In this document: positions 1-8,151 of the stretch, piece by piece
Position numbering within the stretch: position 1 is the first letter of the stretch
Layout: each line of letters opens with the position of its first letter
NCBI RefSeq assembly: GCF_900323885.1
Contig: NZ_OOHJ01000018.1
Coordinates: 4,141,001-4,205,000 of the forward strand
Direction: 5' to 3'
Source of the DNA: [Actinomadura] parvosata subsp. kistnae
GTDB taxonomy: Bacteria; Actinomycetota; Actinomycetes; Streptosporangiales; Streptosporangiaceae
Length of the DNA: 64,000 bases
Program-made: the position numbers and the translations under genes
Notes under the pieces: model-generated
Seen by the model: the letters and a program-made list of their open reading frames with translations, nothing else
The model's database searches: none
What the model was told of the DNA's origin: nothing

Positions 1-624
1 GGTGACCGACAGCAGGCTCGCCCCCGTGACCAGGAGCCCGGCGGTGACCGGCTGGCCCCAAAGGAAGGCGAGCGGGAGGGTGGTGGCCAGGGCGAGCAGC
101 GGGAGGACGACGGCCTGCGGGGTCGGCACGCCCGGCCCGCCGGTGCCGCGCGGCAGGTCACGCGGCTCGGACACGCCCCCGACCGGGGCACTCCGCGGGT
201 CGAGGGCCGCGCGGCCGGGCTCGCCCCTCGTGTCGGCGCCCGGAGGCGCGGAAGCACCCGTAGTGTCGGCGCCCGGAGGCACGGAAGTGCCCGGGGTGTC
301 GCCGCCCGGAGGCGCGGAAGTGCCCGTAGGGTCGGCGTCGGCCGAGGGTGACGGTATGGCCGGCGCCGGGACGGTCTCGGTGTCCGAGAGGGACAGGCCG
401 GAGCCGGGCGGGGCCTGGGCGATCGCCTGGGCCAGACCCGCCAGGGTCAGCAGCGCGACGAGCACGAGCGGCGCGTACCGGGCCGCGGCGAGTCGCCGCA
501 CCGGCCGCGCCCACGCCCGGAACCGCCCGGACGTCCCGAGCCGCCGGACCGGCCGTGCCCACTGCCGGAGCCGCCGGACCGGCCGCGTCTCGTCCCGGTC
601 GTACGCTCGCTCCACGGACCTCAT
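1..624 (-). CDS. Sensor histidine kinase-like membrane protein, N-terminal part (cut by window edge)
   Basis: The minus-strand frame is open from an ATG at 622-624 to the window edge (208 codons, no stop). It begins MRSVERAYDRDE and has a basic stretch with three near-identical WARPVRRL-type segments. A first hydrophobic helix follows (YAPLVLVALLTLAGLAQAI), then a Pro/Ala/Gly/Thr linker, then a hydrophobic segment with the PLAFLWGQPVTAGLLV pattern common in the membrane domains of actinobacterial sensor kinases. The linker holds about four imperfect 11-residue repeats of the TSAPPGADTTG type. The kinase core lies outside the window, so the function is inferred from the N-terminus and from the divergent ABC exporter, which such kinases often control. 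It could also be another polytopic membrane protein. Confidence 0.55.
   Translation of the reverse strand, partial: MRSVERAYDRDETRPVRRLRQWARPVRRLGTSGRFRAWARPVRRLAAARYAPLVLVALLTLAGLAQAIAQAPPGSGLSLSDTETVPAPAIPSPSADADPTGTSAPPGGDTPGTSVPPGADTTGASAPPGADTRGEPGRAALDPRSAPVGGVSEPRDLPRGTGGPGVPTPQAVVLPLLALATTLPLAFLWGQPVTAGLLVTGASLLSVT
205..335. repeat. Imperfect 33-bp tandem repeats inside the kinase-like gene
   Basis: The plus strand repeats a unit of about 33 bp built around GTGTCGGCGCCCGGAGGC four times. It encodes the 11-residue Pro/Gly/Ala/Thr repeat of the membrane-protein linker on the minus strand. The period keeps the frame, so copy number can vary without a frameshift. Confidence 0.7.
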
Positions 625-751
625 TGTTTCCCCGCCACCCCTCACCTGGCATCCCTCCCAGGAGGGACGGGCGCTCCCGGGCACGAGTGAGGCCGAGGAT
701 CGCTCCTGGGCGTGACGACCGCCGGGGGCGCCGCTGCCTAGTGTCCTGGAC

Positions 752-1669
752 ATGGAAGCAACCATCGAAGTCGCCGGGCTGCGCAAGCACTTCGGCCGGA
801 CGACGGCGCTGGACGGGATGACGTTCACGGTGCTGCCCGGCCAGGTGACCGGGTTCGTCGGGCCGAACGGCGCGGGCAAGTCCACGACGATGCGCGTGGT
901 GCTCGGCCTCGACGCCCCCGACGAGGGGCACGCGCTCGTGGGCGGCCGGCCGTACCGGAGCCTGCGGCGCCCGCTGGCGCACGTCGGCGCGCTGCTCGAC
1001 GCGGGCGCGCTGCAGCCGGCCCGGACGGCGCGCGACCACCTGCTGTGGCTGGCGCACTCGCAGGGGCTGGGGGCGGGGCGCGTGGACGAGGTGCTGGCGC
1101 TGGTGGGGCTGGAGGAGGTGGCGCGGCGCCGGGCCGGCGGGTTCTCGCTGGGCATGCGGCAGCGGCTGGGGATCGCCGCCGCGCTGCTGGGGGATCCGCC
1201 GGTGCTCATGCTGGACGAGCCGTTCAACGGGCTGGACCCGGAGGGCATCGTGTGGATCCGCGGGCTGCTGCGCTCGCTGGCGGCGGAGGGGCGGGCCGTG
1301 CTGGTGTCCAGCCATCTGATGAGCGAGCTGGAGGACACGGCCGGCCATCTCGTGGTGGTGGGGCGCGGCCGGGTGGTCGCGGACGTGGCGGTGTCGGAGC
1401 TGATCGCCGCGGCCTCGGCGGACCGGGTGACGCTGCGCACGGCGGACCGCTCGGCGGCCATGTCGGTGCTGGCGGGGGCCGGGGCGACGGTGGCGGCGAG
1501 CGAGCGGGACACGCTGGTCGTCTCCGGGATGGCCGCCGGGAGCGTGGTGCGGCTGCTCGGCGCGCACCAGGTGCCGTTCTCGGAGGTGAGCGCGCACCGG
1601 GCGACGCTGGAGGAGGCGTACCTGGAGCTGACCAGGGACGCCGTGGAGTTCAAGGGGGCGGCGCGATGA
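752..1669 (+). CDS. ABC transporter ATP-binding protein (exporter type)
   Basis: A 305-residue nucleotide-binding subunit that would power export through the two permeases encoded next. Walker A is GPNGAGKST near residue 40, the signature region reads FSLGMRQRLGIAAAL, and Walker B is VLMLDEPFNGLDPEG followed by the switch histidine in LVSSHLM. The 80-residue C-terminal tail is usual for DrrA/CcmA-like ATPases. The stop overlaps the permease start by ATGA, indicating translational coupling. A TAGTGT hexamer at 738-743 lies only 8 nt before the ATG and there is no Shine-Dalgarno, so the mRNA may be leaderless. The substrate is unknown; antibiotics, peptides or lipids are typical for this family. 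Confidence 0.92.
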   Translation: MEATIEVAGLRKHFGRTTALDGMTFTVLPGQVTGFVGPNGAGKSTTMRVVLGLDAPDEGHALVGGRPYRSLRRPLAHVGALLDAGALQPARTARDHLLWLAHSQGLGAGRVDEVLALVGLEEVARRRAGGFSLGMRQRLGIAAALLGDPPVLMLDEPFNGLDPEGIVWIRGLLRSLAAEGRAVLVSSHLMSELEDTAGHLVVVGRGRVVADVAVSELIAAASADRVTLRTADRSAAMSVLAGAGATVAASERDTLVVSGMAAGSVVRLLGAHQVPFSEVSAHRATLEEAYLELTRDAVEFKGAAR

Positions 1670-3189
1670 GCTTCCGCCACGTGCTGCTCGCGGAGTGGAC
1701 CAAGCTCAGGACGGTACGCGGCTGGGTGGCGGGCCTGGTGGCCGTCAGCCTGGCGGTGATCGGGCTCGGCCTGCTCTTCGCCACCGGCAGCACCTCCTCG
1801 TGCAGCAAGGGCAAGGTGGAGGTGCCCTGCCCGACGCCGCCGCTGGGCCCCGACGGCACGGCGGTCGAGGACCGCTTCTACTTCGTCAGCATGCCGCTGG
1901 ACGGCAACGGCTCCATCACCGCCCGGGTGAACTCGATGACCGGCCAGATCCGGCTGCCCGACGCCACGCCGGGCGTGCGTAACGTCGTCTCCGGCACGGT
2001 GCCGTGGGCGAAGGCCGGCCTCATGGTCAAGGAGAGCACCGAGCAGGGGGCCGCGTACGCGGCGGTGATGGTGACCGCCGCCCACGGCGTGCGCATGCAG
2101 CACGACTTCACCCACGACGTGGCGGGCGGCGCGCAGGGAGTGGCGTCAGGGAGGCCGCGCTGGCTGCGCCTGAGCCGCACCCAGGACACGATCACCGGCG
2201 AGGAGTCGCCCGACGGGAAGCGGTGGACCAAGGTCGGCACGGCCCGCCTGGAGGGGCTGCCCGCCAAGGTGCGGATCGGCCTGTTCGCCGCCTCGCCCGG
2301 GGACGTGCGCGTGGAGACCAACCCGCTCGGCGGCACCGCCGCGGCCGGCCGCTTCAGCGAGGTCACCGCGCTCGTGGACGAGGTCAGCGTGAGCGGCACG
2401 ACGTCCGGCACCTGGGCCCAGAACGACATCGGCGTCGACTACGACGTGGACGGCACCCCGCACCACCCCGGCAGGCTCGTCAGGAGCGGCGGCACGTTCG
2501 CCATCACGGGGGTCGGCGACATCGCGCCCAACACGACCGAGGGCACCGTCGAGCGCACGCTGACCGGCCTGCTGATCGCGCTCGTCGTGGCGATCGTGGT
2601 CGCGGTGCTGTTCGTCACCGCGGAGTACCGGCGCGGGCTGATGCGCACCACGTTGCTGGCCAGCCCGCGGCGCGGCCGGGTGCTGGTGGCCAAGGCCGTC
2701 GTGGCGGGCGGGGTGACGTTCGTGGCGGGGCTCGTGGGGGCGGCCGTCACGGTGCCGCTCGCGGTGCGGATCCTGCGCGGCAACGGGATCTTCACGCTGC
2801 CCGTGGACCCGCTCACGCAGGTGCGGGTGGTCGCCGGCGCGGCGGGGGTGCTGGCGGTGTCCGCCGTGCTCGCCCTGGCGCTCGGCGCGCTCTTCCGGCG
2901 CAGCGCGCCCGCGGTCATCGTGGCGATCGTGGTGGTCGTGGTGCCGTACGTGCTGGCCACCGCGTCCATCCTGCCCGACGAGGTGGCGCGGTGGCTGCTG
3001 CGGGTGACGCCGGCGGCCGGGTTCGCGATCCAGCAGAGCGTGCCCGCGTACGAGCACGTGATCTCGCACTACGTGCCCGCCATGGGGTACTTCCCGCTGC
3101 CGCCGTGGGGCGGGTTCGCGGTGCTGTGCGCGTACGCGGCCCTGGCGCTCGGCCTGGCCGTGCGCCGCCTGAACGGGAGGGACGCGTGA
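1666..3189 (+). CDS. ABC-2 type permease with large lectin-like extracytoplasmic insert
   Basis: A 507-residue membrane subunit beginning MSFRHVLLAEWTKLRT, the usual N-terminus of ABC-2 permeases of this type. After the first helix (about residues 20-42) comes an insert of about 250 residues outside the membrane. It has features of a concanavalin-like or DUF1349-like beta sandwich: GSITARVNSMTG, WAKAGLMVKEST, HDFTHDVAG and WLRLSRTQDTITGEESPDGKRW. The remaining helices start near residue 300 (TGLLIALVVAIVVAVLFV), followed by the cytoplasmic EYRRGLMRTTLLASPRRG loop typical of the family. The start was chosen because its ATG overlaps the ATPase stop (ATGA) and restores the family N-terminus. The insert probably binds a wall or glycan ligand; that is inference. 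Confidence 0.85.
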   Translation: MSFRHVLLAEWTKLRTVRGWVAGLVAVSLAVIGLGLLFATGSTSSCSKGKVEVPCPTPPLGPDGTAVEDRFYFVSMPLDGNGSITARVNSMTGQIRLPDATPGVRNVVSGTVPWAKAGLMVKESTEQGAAYAAVMVTAAHGVRMQHDFTHDVAGGAQGVASGRPRWLRLSRTQDTITGEESPDGKRWTKVGTARLEGLPAKVRIGLFAASPGDVRVETNPLGGTAAAGRFSEVTALVDEVSVSGTTSGTWAQNDIGVDYDVDGTPHHPGRLVRSGGTFAITGVGDIAPNTTEGTVERTLTGLLIALVVAIVVAVLFVTAEYRRGLMRTTLLASPRRGRVLVAKAVVAGGVTFVAGLVGAAVTVPLAVRILRGNGIFTLPVDPLTQVRVVAGAAGVLAVSAVLALALGALFRRSAPAVIVAIVVVVVPYVLATASILPDEVARWLLRVTPAAGFAIQQSVPAYEHVISHYVPAMGYFPLPPWGGFAVLCAYAALALGLAVRRLNGRDA

Positions 3190-3295
3190 GACGCGAGCCG
3201 GATGCCGAGCTGGACGGGGAGACGCGTGAGACGCGAGCCGGAGGCCGAGTTGGACGGGGGAGACGCGTGAGGCGGGAGCTGCATGCCGAGTGGAC
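3181..3295 (+). repeat. Triplicated 40-bp segment carrying three start-codon contexts
   Basis: Three consecutive copies begin GACGCGTGAG at 3181, 3221 and 3262, with periods of 40 and 41 bp; the last copy is degenerate. Each supplies a GTG preceded by a purine-rich sequence. The first (3186) and third (3267) GTG share the permease frame. The second (3226) opens a 14-codon frame that ends at 3270, overlapping the third GTG. The array spans the stop of the first permease and the start of the second. Confidence 0.85.
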
Positions 3296-4232
3296 CAAGC
3301 TGCGCACGGTGGCCGGGCCCGGTTGGTTGCTGCTGGGGATCGTCGTGCTGACCGTGGCGGGCAGCGCCGCCGCGGCCGGTGCGATGGAGTGCCCCTCGCC
3401 GGGGTGCGGGCAGGACGCGACCCGGATCGGCCTGTTCGGGGTCCAGCTCGGGCAGGGGCTGGTGGCGCTGCTGGCCGTGGTGGCGGTGTGCGGCGAGTAC
3501 AGCACGGGCATGATCCGCACCACCCTGATCGCGATGCCGCGCCGGACGGCCGCGCTGGCCGCCAGGACGGGCCTGCTCGCCGGGCTGGCGCTGGCCGCCG
3601 GGACGCTCGGCGTGCTCGGCTCCCTGCTGGTGGCGCGGCTGCTGCTGCCGGGTAACGGCTTCACGCCCGAGCACGGCTACCCGCCGCTGTCGCTCGCCGA
3701 CGGGCCCACGCTGCGGGCGGCGGCCGGGTCGGTGCTCTATCTCGGGCTGGTCGCCGTGCTGAGCGCGGGGGTGGCGACGGCGGTACGGGACTCGGCGGTG
3801 GCGGCGGGGGCCGTGCTGGGGCTGCTCTACCTCTTCCCGGTGATCGTCCTGATGATCAGGAACGAGGACGTGCAGCGCCTGCTCTGGCGGATCTCGCCCA
3901 TGAACGCCGGCCTGGCCGTCCAGGCCACCACGAGCCTGCCCACCATGCCGATCGGCGCGTGGGCGGGGCTCGGCGTGGCCGCCGCGTGGGCGGGGCCGCG
4001 CTGCTGTGCGGCGGGTGGCTGCTCCGCAACCGGGACGCCTGAAGCGGCAGGCCGCTGCTCCGCGGGCGGGACGACTGAGGCGGCGGGTCGTCGAGCGGCG
4101 GCCGTCTGCCCCTGCGCGGACGAGACACCTAAATACGAAATACCCGATTTTGGCGGGATCCGGTTATTAGCCGGGGCTTTGCTTGATAAAAGCCATGAAT
4201 TCTCGGCGGTGCGGGTAGGCGTTGATTTATGA
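3267..4232 (+). CDS. Second ABC-2 type permease, probably frameshifted near its 3' end
   Basis: The frame starting at GTG 3267 reads MRRELHAEWTKLRTVAGPGW, matching the N-terminus of the upstream permease; GTG 3186 would add 27 unlikely residues. It encodes a six-helix ABC-2 permease with the GEYSTGMIRTTLIAMPRR loop. Near 3992-3995 the frame leaves the last helix and continues as a Cys- and Gly-rich tail of about 78 residues to 4232. Adding one base in the G run at 3992-3995 instead gives AGAALLCGGWLLRNRDA and a stop at 4040-4042, a normal end very like that of the first permease. A 1-bp deletion or sequencing error is therefore likely. Against this, the long frame ends with an ATGA overlap onto the next gene. 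It is the partner of the preceding ATPase and permease. Confidence 0.7.
   Translation: MRRELHAEWTKLRTVAGPGWLLLGIVVLTVAGSAAAAGAMECPSPGCGQDATRIGLFGVQLGQGLVALLAVVAVCGEYSTGMIRTTLIAMPRRTAALAARTGLLAGLALAAGTLGVLGSLLVARLLLPGNGFTPEHGYPPLSLADGPTLRAAAGSVLYLGLVAVLSAGVATAVRDSAVAAGAVLGLLYLFPVIVLMIRNEDVQRLLWRISPMNAGLAVQATTSLPTMPIGAWAGLGVAAAWAGPRCCAAGGCSATGTPEAAGRCSAGGTTEAAGRRAAAVCPCADETPKYEIPDFGGIRLLAGALLDKSHEFSAVRVGVDL
4175..4194 (+). terminator. Short hairpin in the AT-rich gap before the L,D-transpeptidase
   Basis: GGCTTT (4175-4180) and AAAGCC (4189-4194) form a 6-bp stem with an 8-nt loop. It lies in a stretch (about 4130-4228) much poorer in GC than its surroundings. If the permease really ends at 4042, this stretch is the intergenic region of the exporter operon and may hold a weak terminator or the promoter of the next gene. 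Confidence 0.3.
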
Positions 4233-4948
4233 GGATAAAGCTTCAAACAATGGCCGCCCTTGGTGTCGTGGCCGCCGCCGTCTGCGCATTCCCGGCCCCC
4301 GCCTTGGCCGACCACACGGACCAGGTCGCGTACACGGAAGGGGTCGTGCTGAAGCCCGGAGACCGGGGCGAGGCCGTCAAGGTGCTCCAGGAGCGGCTGC
4401 ACCGCGGCCGCTACTACTTCGGCAAGATCAACGGCGTCTACGACGACCAGACCAAGATGGCCGTGTGGTCGCTGCAGAAGCACCGCAGGATGATGCCGCA
4501 GGGCGAGGTGGGCCCGAAGGTGTGGTCGGCGCTGGACCGCACGGCGCGCCGGCGCCCCCTGGTGCCGAACGGCGGCGCGAACCGGGTGGAGATCAGCCTG
4601 CGCGACCAGCTCCTGACCGTCTACCGCGACCGCAAACCGGCCCTGATCACGCACATCTCCTCGGGCGCCGAGGTGCGCTACTGCGAGGACGGCCGTTGCG
4701 GCAACGCCATCACCCCGGTCGGCGACTTCCGCGTGTCGCGGCGGGCGCCGGGCTGGACGGTCGGGCGGCTCGGGTCGATGTACAACTCGCTGTACTTCGT
4801 GGGCGGCATCGCCATGCACGGCTCGACGAAGGTGCCGCTGCGCCCCGCCTCGCACGGGTGCGTCCGGGTGCCGCTGACGACGTCCAAGCGGCTGTTCGAG
4901 ATGGTGAAGGTGGGCGAGCCGGTCTACGTGCGCGGCTCGATCATGTGA
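4229..4948 (+). CDS. Secreted L,D-transpeptidase with peptidoglycan-binding domain
   Basis: A 239-residue exported protein that would make 3-3 cross-links in peptidoglycan or attach proteins to it. The signal peptide is MRIKLQTMAALGVVAAAVCAFPAPALA. A PG_binding_1 domain covers about residues 38-95 (LKPGDRGEAVKVLQERL, INGVYDDQTKMAVWSLQ). A YkuD domain follows, with the catalytic motif HGSTKVPLRPASHGCVRV and its cysteine near residue 211. The ATG overlaps the stop of the preceding frame (ATGA), and no good ribosome site is visible. It converges on the FAD oxidoreductase gene with a single base between the two stops. Confidence 0.92.
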   Translation: MRIKLQTMAALGVVAAAVCAFPAPALADHTDQVAYTEGVVLKPGDRGEAVKVLQERLHRGRYYFGKINGVYDDQTKMAVWSLQKHRRMMPQGEVGPKVWSALDRTARRRPLVPNGGANRVEISLRDQLLTVYRDRKPALITHISSGAEVRYCEDGRCGNAITPVGDFRVSRRAPGWTVGRLGSMYNSLYFVGGIAMHGSTKVPLRPASHGCVRVPLTTSKRLFEMVKVGEPVYVRGSIM

Positions 4949-4949
4949 C

Positions 4950-6380
4950 CTACAGGCCCTGCGGGAGCCGGAAGAGGCGGTTCGGGTCGTAGGTGGCCTT
5001 CACCTCCGCCAGCCGCTCGGCGTTCGGCCCATAGTACGAACTTCGCCAATTACTCAGATCCGGGTCGATGTAATTCACGTAGGCGTGGTCACCGAAATAG
5101 CCGGCCATGTCGCCGTGCAATTGCCGCAACCACCTCCGATCCGTCCCCTTCGCGTAATACTGCACGCTGAAAAGCGCCGCCCGATGCGGGAACGCGGTGG
5201 CCGACGGGGCGACCCGGCCGATGGCGCCGCCCATGGCGTCCAGCAGCACCGAGTGCCGCCCGCCGCGCGCCACGCCGTCCACCAGCACCCGCACGCCCTT
5301 CGCGGGCAGCCGCCGGTAGGCCAGGTGCGACTTGGCGGCGAACGTCTCCCTCCGCATCCGCCGGCACTCCGACACCGGCATCGACGCGCACCCGCCCATG
5401 ATCTTCATCGCGTCGAGGTAGGAGGCCGTGCGCACCGAGCGGGACGACGGCCGGCCGGCCCGCTCGACGAACGGGGCCAGCAGCCGCTCCAGCGCGGCGC
5501 GGCCGCCCGTGTGCACGCCGACCACCGCCACGTCCAGGTCGCGCTCCTCGCGGCCCAGGTGCAGGGAGGACCACAGCTCGTCCGGCGCGGACGGCGCCCA
5601 CGCCTGCCACGCCTTCACCACCGCCCCGGCCCTGGCCCACGGCCAGTGCAGGAAGAACACGGTGAGGTCGCTCGCCTGATGCGTCCTGAACGTGAACGAC
5701 ACGGCCACGCCGAAGTTGCCCCCGCCGCCGCCCCTGCTGGCCCAGTAGAGCCCGGCGTGGTGGCGGGCGTCGCACGTCAGCACCCGGCCGTCGGCCGTGA
5801 CGAGCCGCACCGACTCCAGGACGTCGCAGGTGAGCCCGTACTTCCTGGACACCACGCCGATGCCGCCGCCCAGCGCGAGCCCGGCGATGCCGACCGTCGG
5901 GCAGGAGCCCGCGGGGATGCTCACGCCGTGGCGGGCGAGCCGGTCGTAGACGTCGATGAGCTTGGCCCCCGCGCCGACCGTGGCCCGGCCGGAGGCGTAG
6001 GCGACGCGGTTCATCCTTGAGACGTCGATCACCAGGCCGGTGCCGGTGGACCAGCCCGCGTAGGAGTGGCCGCCCGACCTGCTGGTGACCGGCACCCCGT
6101 GGGCCCGCGCGAACGCCAGGGACGCCGAGACGTCCGCCGCGCTCGCGCAGTACGCCACCGCCTGCGGCCGGACGCCGTCGAAGGCCGGGTTGTTGAGGCG
6201 GCGGGCGGCGGCGTACCCGGCGTCGCCGGGCAGCACGAGCGTGCCCGCCAGCCGCCCCCGCAACCTGGACCAGTCAGGCGGCGGCGTCACACCGGCCCCG
6301 GATCCAGCGGCCCGAGCGGGCAGCGCGAGAGGCGCCAGCGGCGCGAGCGCGGCGGCGTGCAGAAAGGCCCGGCGGTCCAT
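4950..6380 (-). CDS. Tat-exported FAD-linked oxidase of the berberine-bridge type
   Basis: A 476-residue FAD-dependent oxidoreductase of the VAO/PCMH fold. The N-terminus MDRRAFLHAAALAPLAPLALPARA is a twin-arginine signal, so the folded flavoprotein should be exported. The FAD_binding_4 domain is seen in SGGHSYAGWSTGTGLVIDVS, whose His near residue 104 is the usual covalent flavin ligand. GIAGLALGGGIGVVSRKYGL and SRGGGGGNFGV follow. The BBE motif is at the C-terminus (YVNYIDPDLSNW, YYGPNAERLAEVKATYDPNRLF). The start has a strong GGGGGAGG site. Substrates of this family are sugars, alkaloids or polyketide intermediates; none can be assigned here. Codons in the last 50 residues are less GC-biased than the rest. 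Confidence 0.88.
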   Translation of the reverse strand: MDRRAFLHAAALAPLAPLALPARAAGSGAGVTPPPDWSRLRGRLAGTLVLPGDAGYAAARRLNNPAFDGVRPQAVAYCASAADVSASLAFARAHGVPVTSRSGGHSYAGWSTGTGLVIDVSRMNRVAYASGRATVGAGAKLIDVYDRLARHGVSIPAGSCPTVGIAGLALGGGIGVVSRKYGLTCDVLESVRLVTADGRVLTCDARHHAGLYWASRGGGGGNFGVAVSFTFRTHQASDLTVFFLHWPWARAGAVVKAWQAWAPSAPDELWSSLHLGREERDLDVAVVGVHTGGRAALERLLAPFVERAGRPSSRSVRTASYLDAMKIMGGCASMPVSECRRMRRETFAAKSHLAYRRLPAKGVRVLVDGVARGGRHSVLLDAMGGAIGRVAPSATAFPHRAALFSVQYYAKGTDRRWLRQLHGDMAGYFGDHAYVNYIDPDLSNWRSSYYGPNAERLAEVKATYDPNRLFRLPQGL

Positions 6381-6452
6381 GGCGCCTCCCCCGAGATCGT
6401 GGTGACCTCTCGTGAGACGCGCGGCAGGTCCGCCGGGTTCGTCACATTTCCC

Positions 6453-6514
6453 TGCCGATCACGCACGTGCCCTGCCGATCACGCGCGCGATGCCGATCAT
6501 GCCCGCCGATCACG
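6453..6514. repeat. Four direct copies of a GCCGATCACGC-type element
   Basis: The sequence CCGATCA(C/T)GC, mostly preceded by TG, recurs at 6453, 6473, 6491 and 6505, with spacings of about 14-20 bp. It lies between two minus-strand genes and runs into the last codons of the upstream one. It may be a binding-site cluster or a remnant of replication slippage. Confidence 0.55.
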
Positions 6515-8117
6515 CGCGGGCGATGCCGACGCGGCCGAGTCGCGGCACGCTCTCTCCCGCCTTCTTCAGCACGCCGTCCTTGACCAGCCGCAGCGGCCGG
6601 CCCGCGGGTTTCGGCTCGCCGCCGTGGTCGCCGCCGTTCGTCTGGGCCAGCCGCAGGGCCAGCGCGGGGCACATGTCGACGGCCCGCCGCGCCTCCTTCG
6701 CCATGAAGCCGGGGATCTTGCGGAACGACGGGAACCCGTAGTCGTCCAGGTCCACGAACTCCGGGAGCAGGTGGGCGCACAGCCCGTGCCCGGCGCAGCG
6801 GGACCAGTCGACCTCCAGCCGGTACTCGGGCTCGGCCTCGCGCTCCGGCATCGGCAGCACCCCGCGCACGGGGCGGCCGCACGAGCCTTGCTCCAGGTGC
6901 TGGGCGATCTCGACCTCGAACGCGTCCAGCGCCGACAGCACGAACTTGGCCGTGCCGTCGGGGTGGAAGCAGGCGCCGCGCCGCTCGACACCGCGCACGC
7001 AGCGCCGTACCGCGTCGACCGAGCCGGTGCCCTCGACCAGCGCGTACATGGCCTTGGCGATGTCGGGCAGGCCGAGCCGGCACGGCCCGCACTGGCCCGC
7101 GGACTCGGCCGCGAGGTAGGCGGCGACCCGGGCGGCCTCGCCCAGGGCGCAGGTGGACTCGCCGAGCGGGACGATGATCCCGGCGCCGAGCGTGGCGCCG
7201 GCCTGCTTCATGCCCTCGCGGGAGAGCACGGCCGTCTCGACGACGTCCGCCGACAGCCAGGCGCCGTGGTAGCCGCCGATGAGCACGCCGTCGCCGATGT
7301 CGGCCTCGCAGAGGCCGAGCACGTCCGACAGGTACGTGCCGGTCGGCGCCTCGATGACCGCTCCGTGGGCGGCGCCGCCGCTGACGGTGAGCAGGATCGT
7401 GCCGGGCTCCTTGGCGGTGCCCACCTCGGCGTACTTCTCGGGCCCGTACTCGGCCAGCAGGGCGAACTGCGCGTACGTCTCCGTGTTCGACAGCAGGGTG
7501 GGCAGCCCGTCCACGCCGCTGGTCGCGGCCCGCTTCTTCCTGCCCGGCGGGATGCCCTCCTCCCCGTTCACGGCCTTGACGAGCGCGCCGCCCTCGCCGG
7601 AGATGAACCGCTCCTTGATCCCGACCACCCTGATCGGGACCCGGCTCTCGGCCCCGCCGGAGACGTTGGCGGCGCGGCGCTCGTTGACGGCGGCGGTCAC
7701 GGACGCCTCGGCGACCTCGCCGCCGGCCGTGGCGACGACCACCTCGCGGGCGCCGAGCGCCTCGGCCGCCAGCACGGCGCCGTCCAGCACCAGGTGGGGG
7801 TTGCGGGTGAGGAGCATGGCGTCCTTGGAGCTGGCGGGCTCGCCCTCGGCGCCGTTGACGAGCACGACGCACTCGCCGCCGGAGCGGGCCGCGTCGGCCA
7901 CGGCGCGCAGCTTGCGGGCGAACGGGAACGCCGCGCCGCCGCGGCCGCGCATGTCCACCTCGTTGGCGTACGAGATGAGCTCGCCCAGCTCCCTGGGCTC
8001 CACGAGGCCGTGAAGCGTGCGGTGGGCGGGCAGGTCGAGACGACGGCAGTGGTCCAGCCCGGCGGTCAGCCGGGCCGGACCCATGCGTAACACCCGTGGC
8101 ACTCTGGCCGGAATCAC
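6510..8117 (-). CDS. NuoF-like flavoprotein fused to a C-terminal ferredoxin domain
   Basis: A 535-residue protein of the NADH-quinone oxidoreductase subunit F family that is probably not part of complex I. An FMN/NADH-binding region near residue 56 reads RGRGGAAFPFARKL. An SLBB-like part follows, then an iron-sulfur region (AGQCGPCRLG, then RRCVRGVERRGAC) with one cysteine fewer than the usual CGxCxPCR pattern. The last 120 residues form a ferredoxin-like module, CAGHGLC then DMCPALAL, matching the three-cysteine pattern of 3Fe-4S ferredoxins. The GTG start has AAGGAG six bases upstream. The next gene upstream on the same strand encodes a ferric-reductase-like cytochrome, so electrons may pass from NAD(P)H through FMN and Fe-S to haem. 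Confidence 0.85.
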   Translation of the reverse strand: MIPARVPRVLRMGPARLTAGLDHCRRLDLPAHRTLHGLVEPRELGELISYANEVDMRGRGGAAFPFARKLRAVADAARSGGECVVLVNGAEGEPASSKDAMLLTRNPHLVLDGAVLAAEALGAREVVVATAGGEVAEASVTAAVNERRAANVSGGAESRVPIRVVGIKERFISGEGGALVKAVNGEEGIPPGRKKRAATSGVDGLPTLLSNTETYAQFALLAEYGPEKYAEVGTAKEPGTILLTVSGGAAHGAVIEAPTGTYLSDVLGLCEADIGDGVLIGGYHGAWLSADVVETAVLSREGMKQAGATLGAGIIVPLGESTCALGEAARVAAYLAAESAGQCGPCRLGLPDIAKAMYALVEGTGSVDAVRRCVRGVERRGACFHPDGTAKFVLSALDAFEVEIAQHLEQGSCGRPVRGVLPMPEREAEPEYRLEVDWSRCAGHGLCAHLLPEFVDLDDYGFPSFRKIPGFMAKEARRAVDMCPALALRLAQTNGGDHGGEPKPAGRPLRLVKDGVLKKAGESVPRLGRVGIARA

Positions 8118-8151
8118 AGTCGCTCCTTGGGACGTGCGGGCAGGACGGTGG

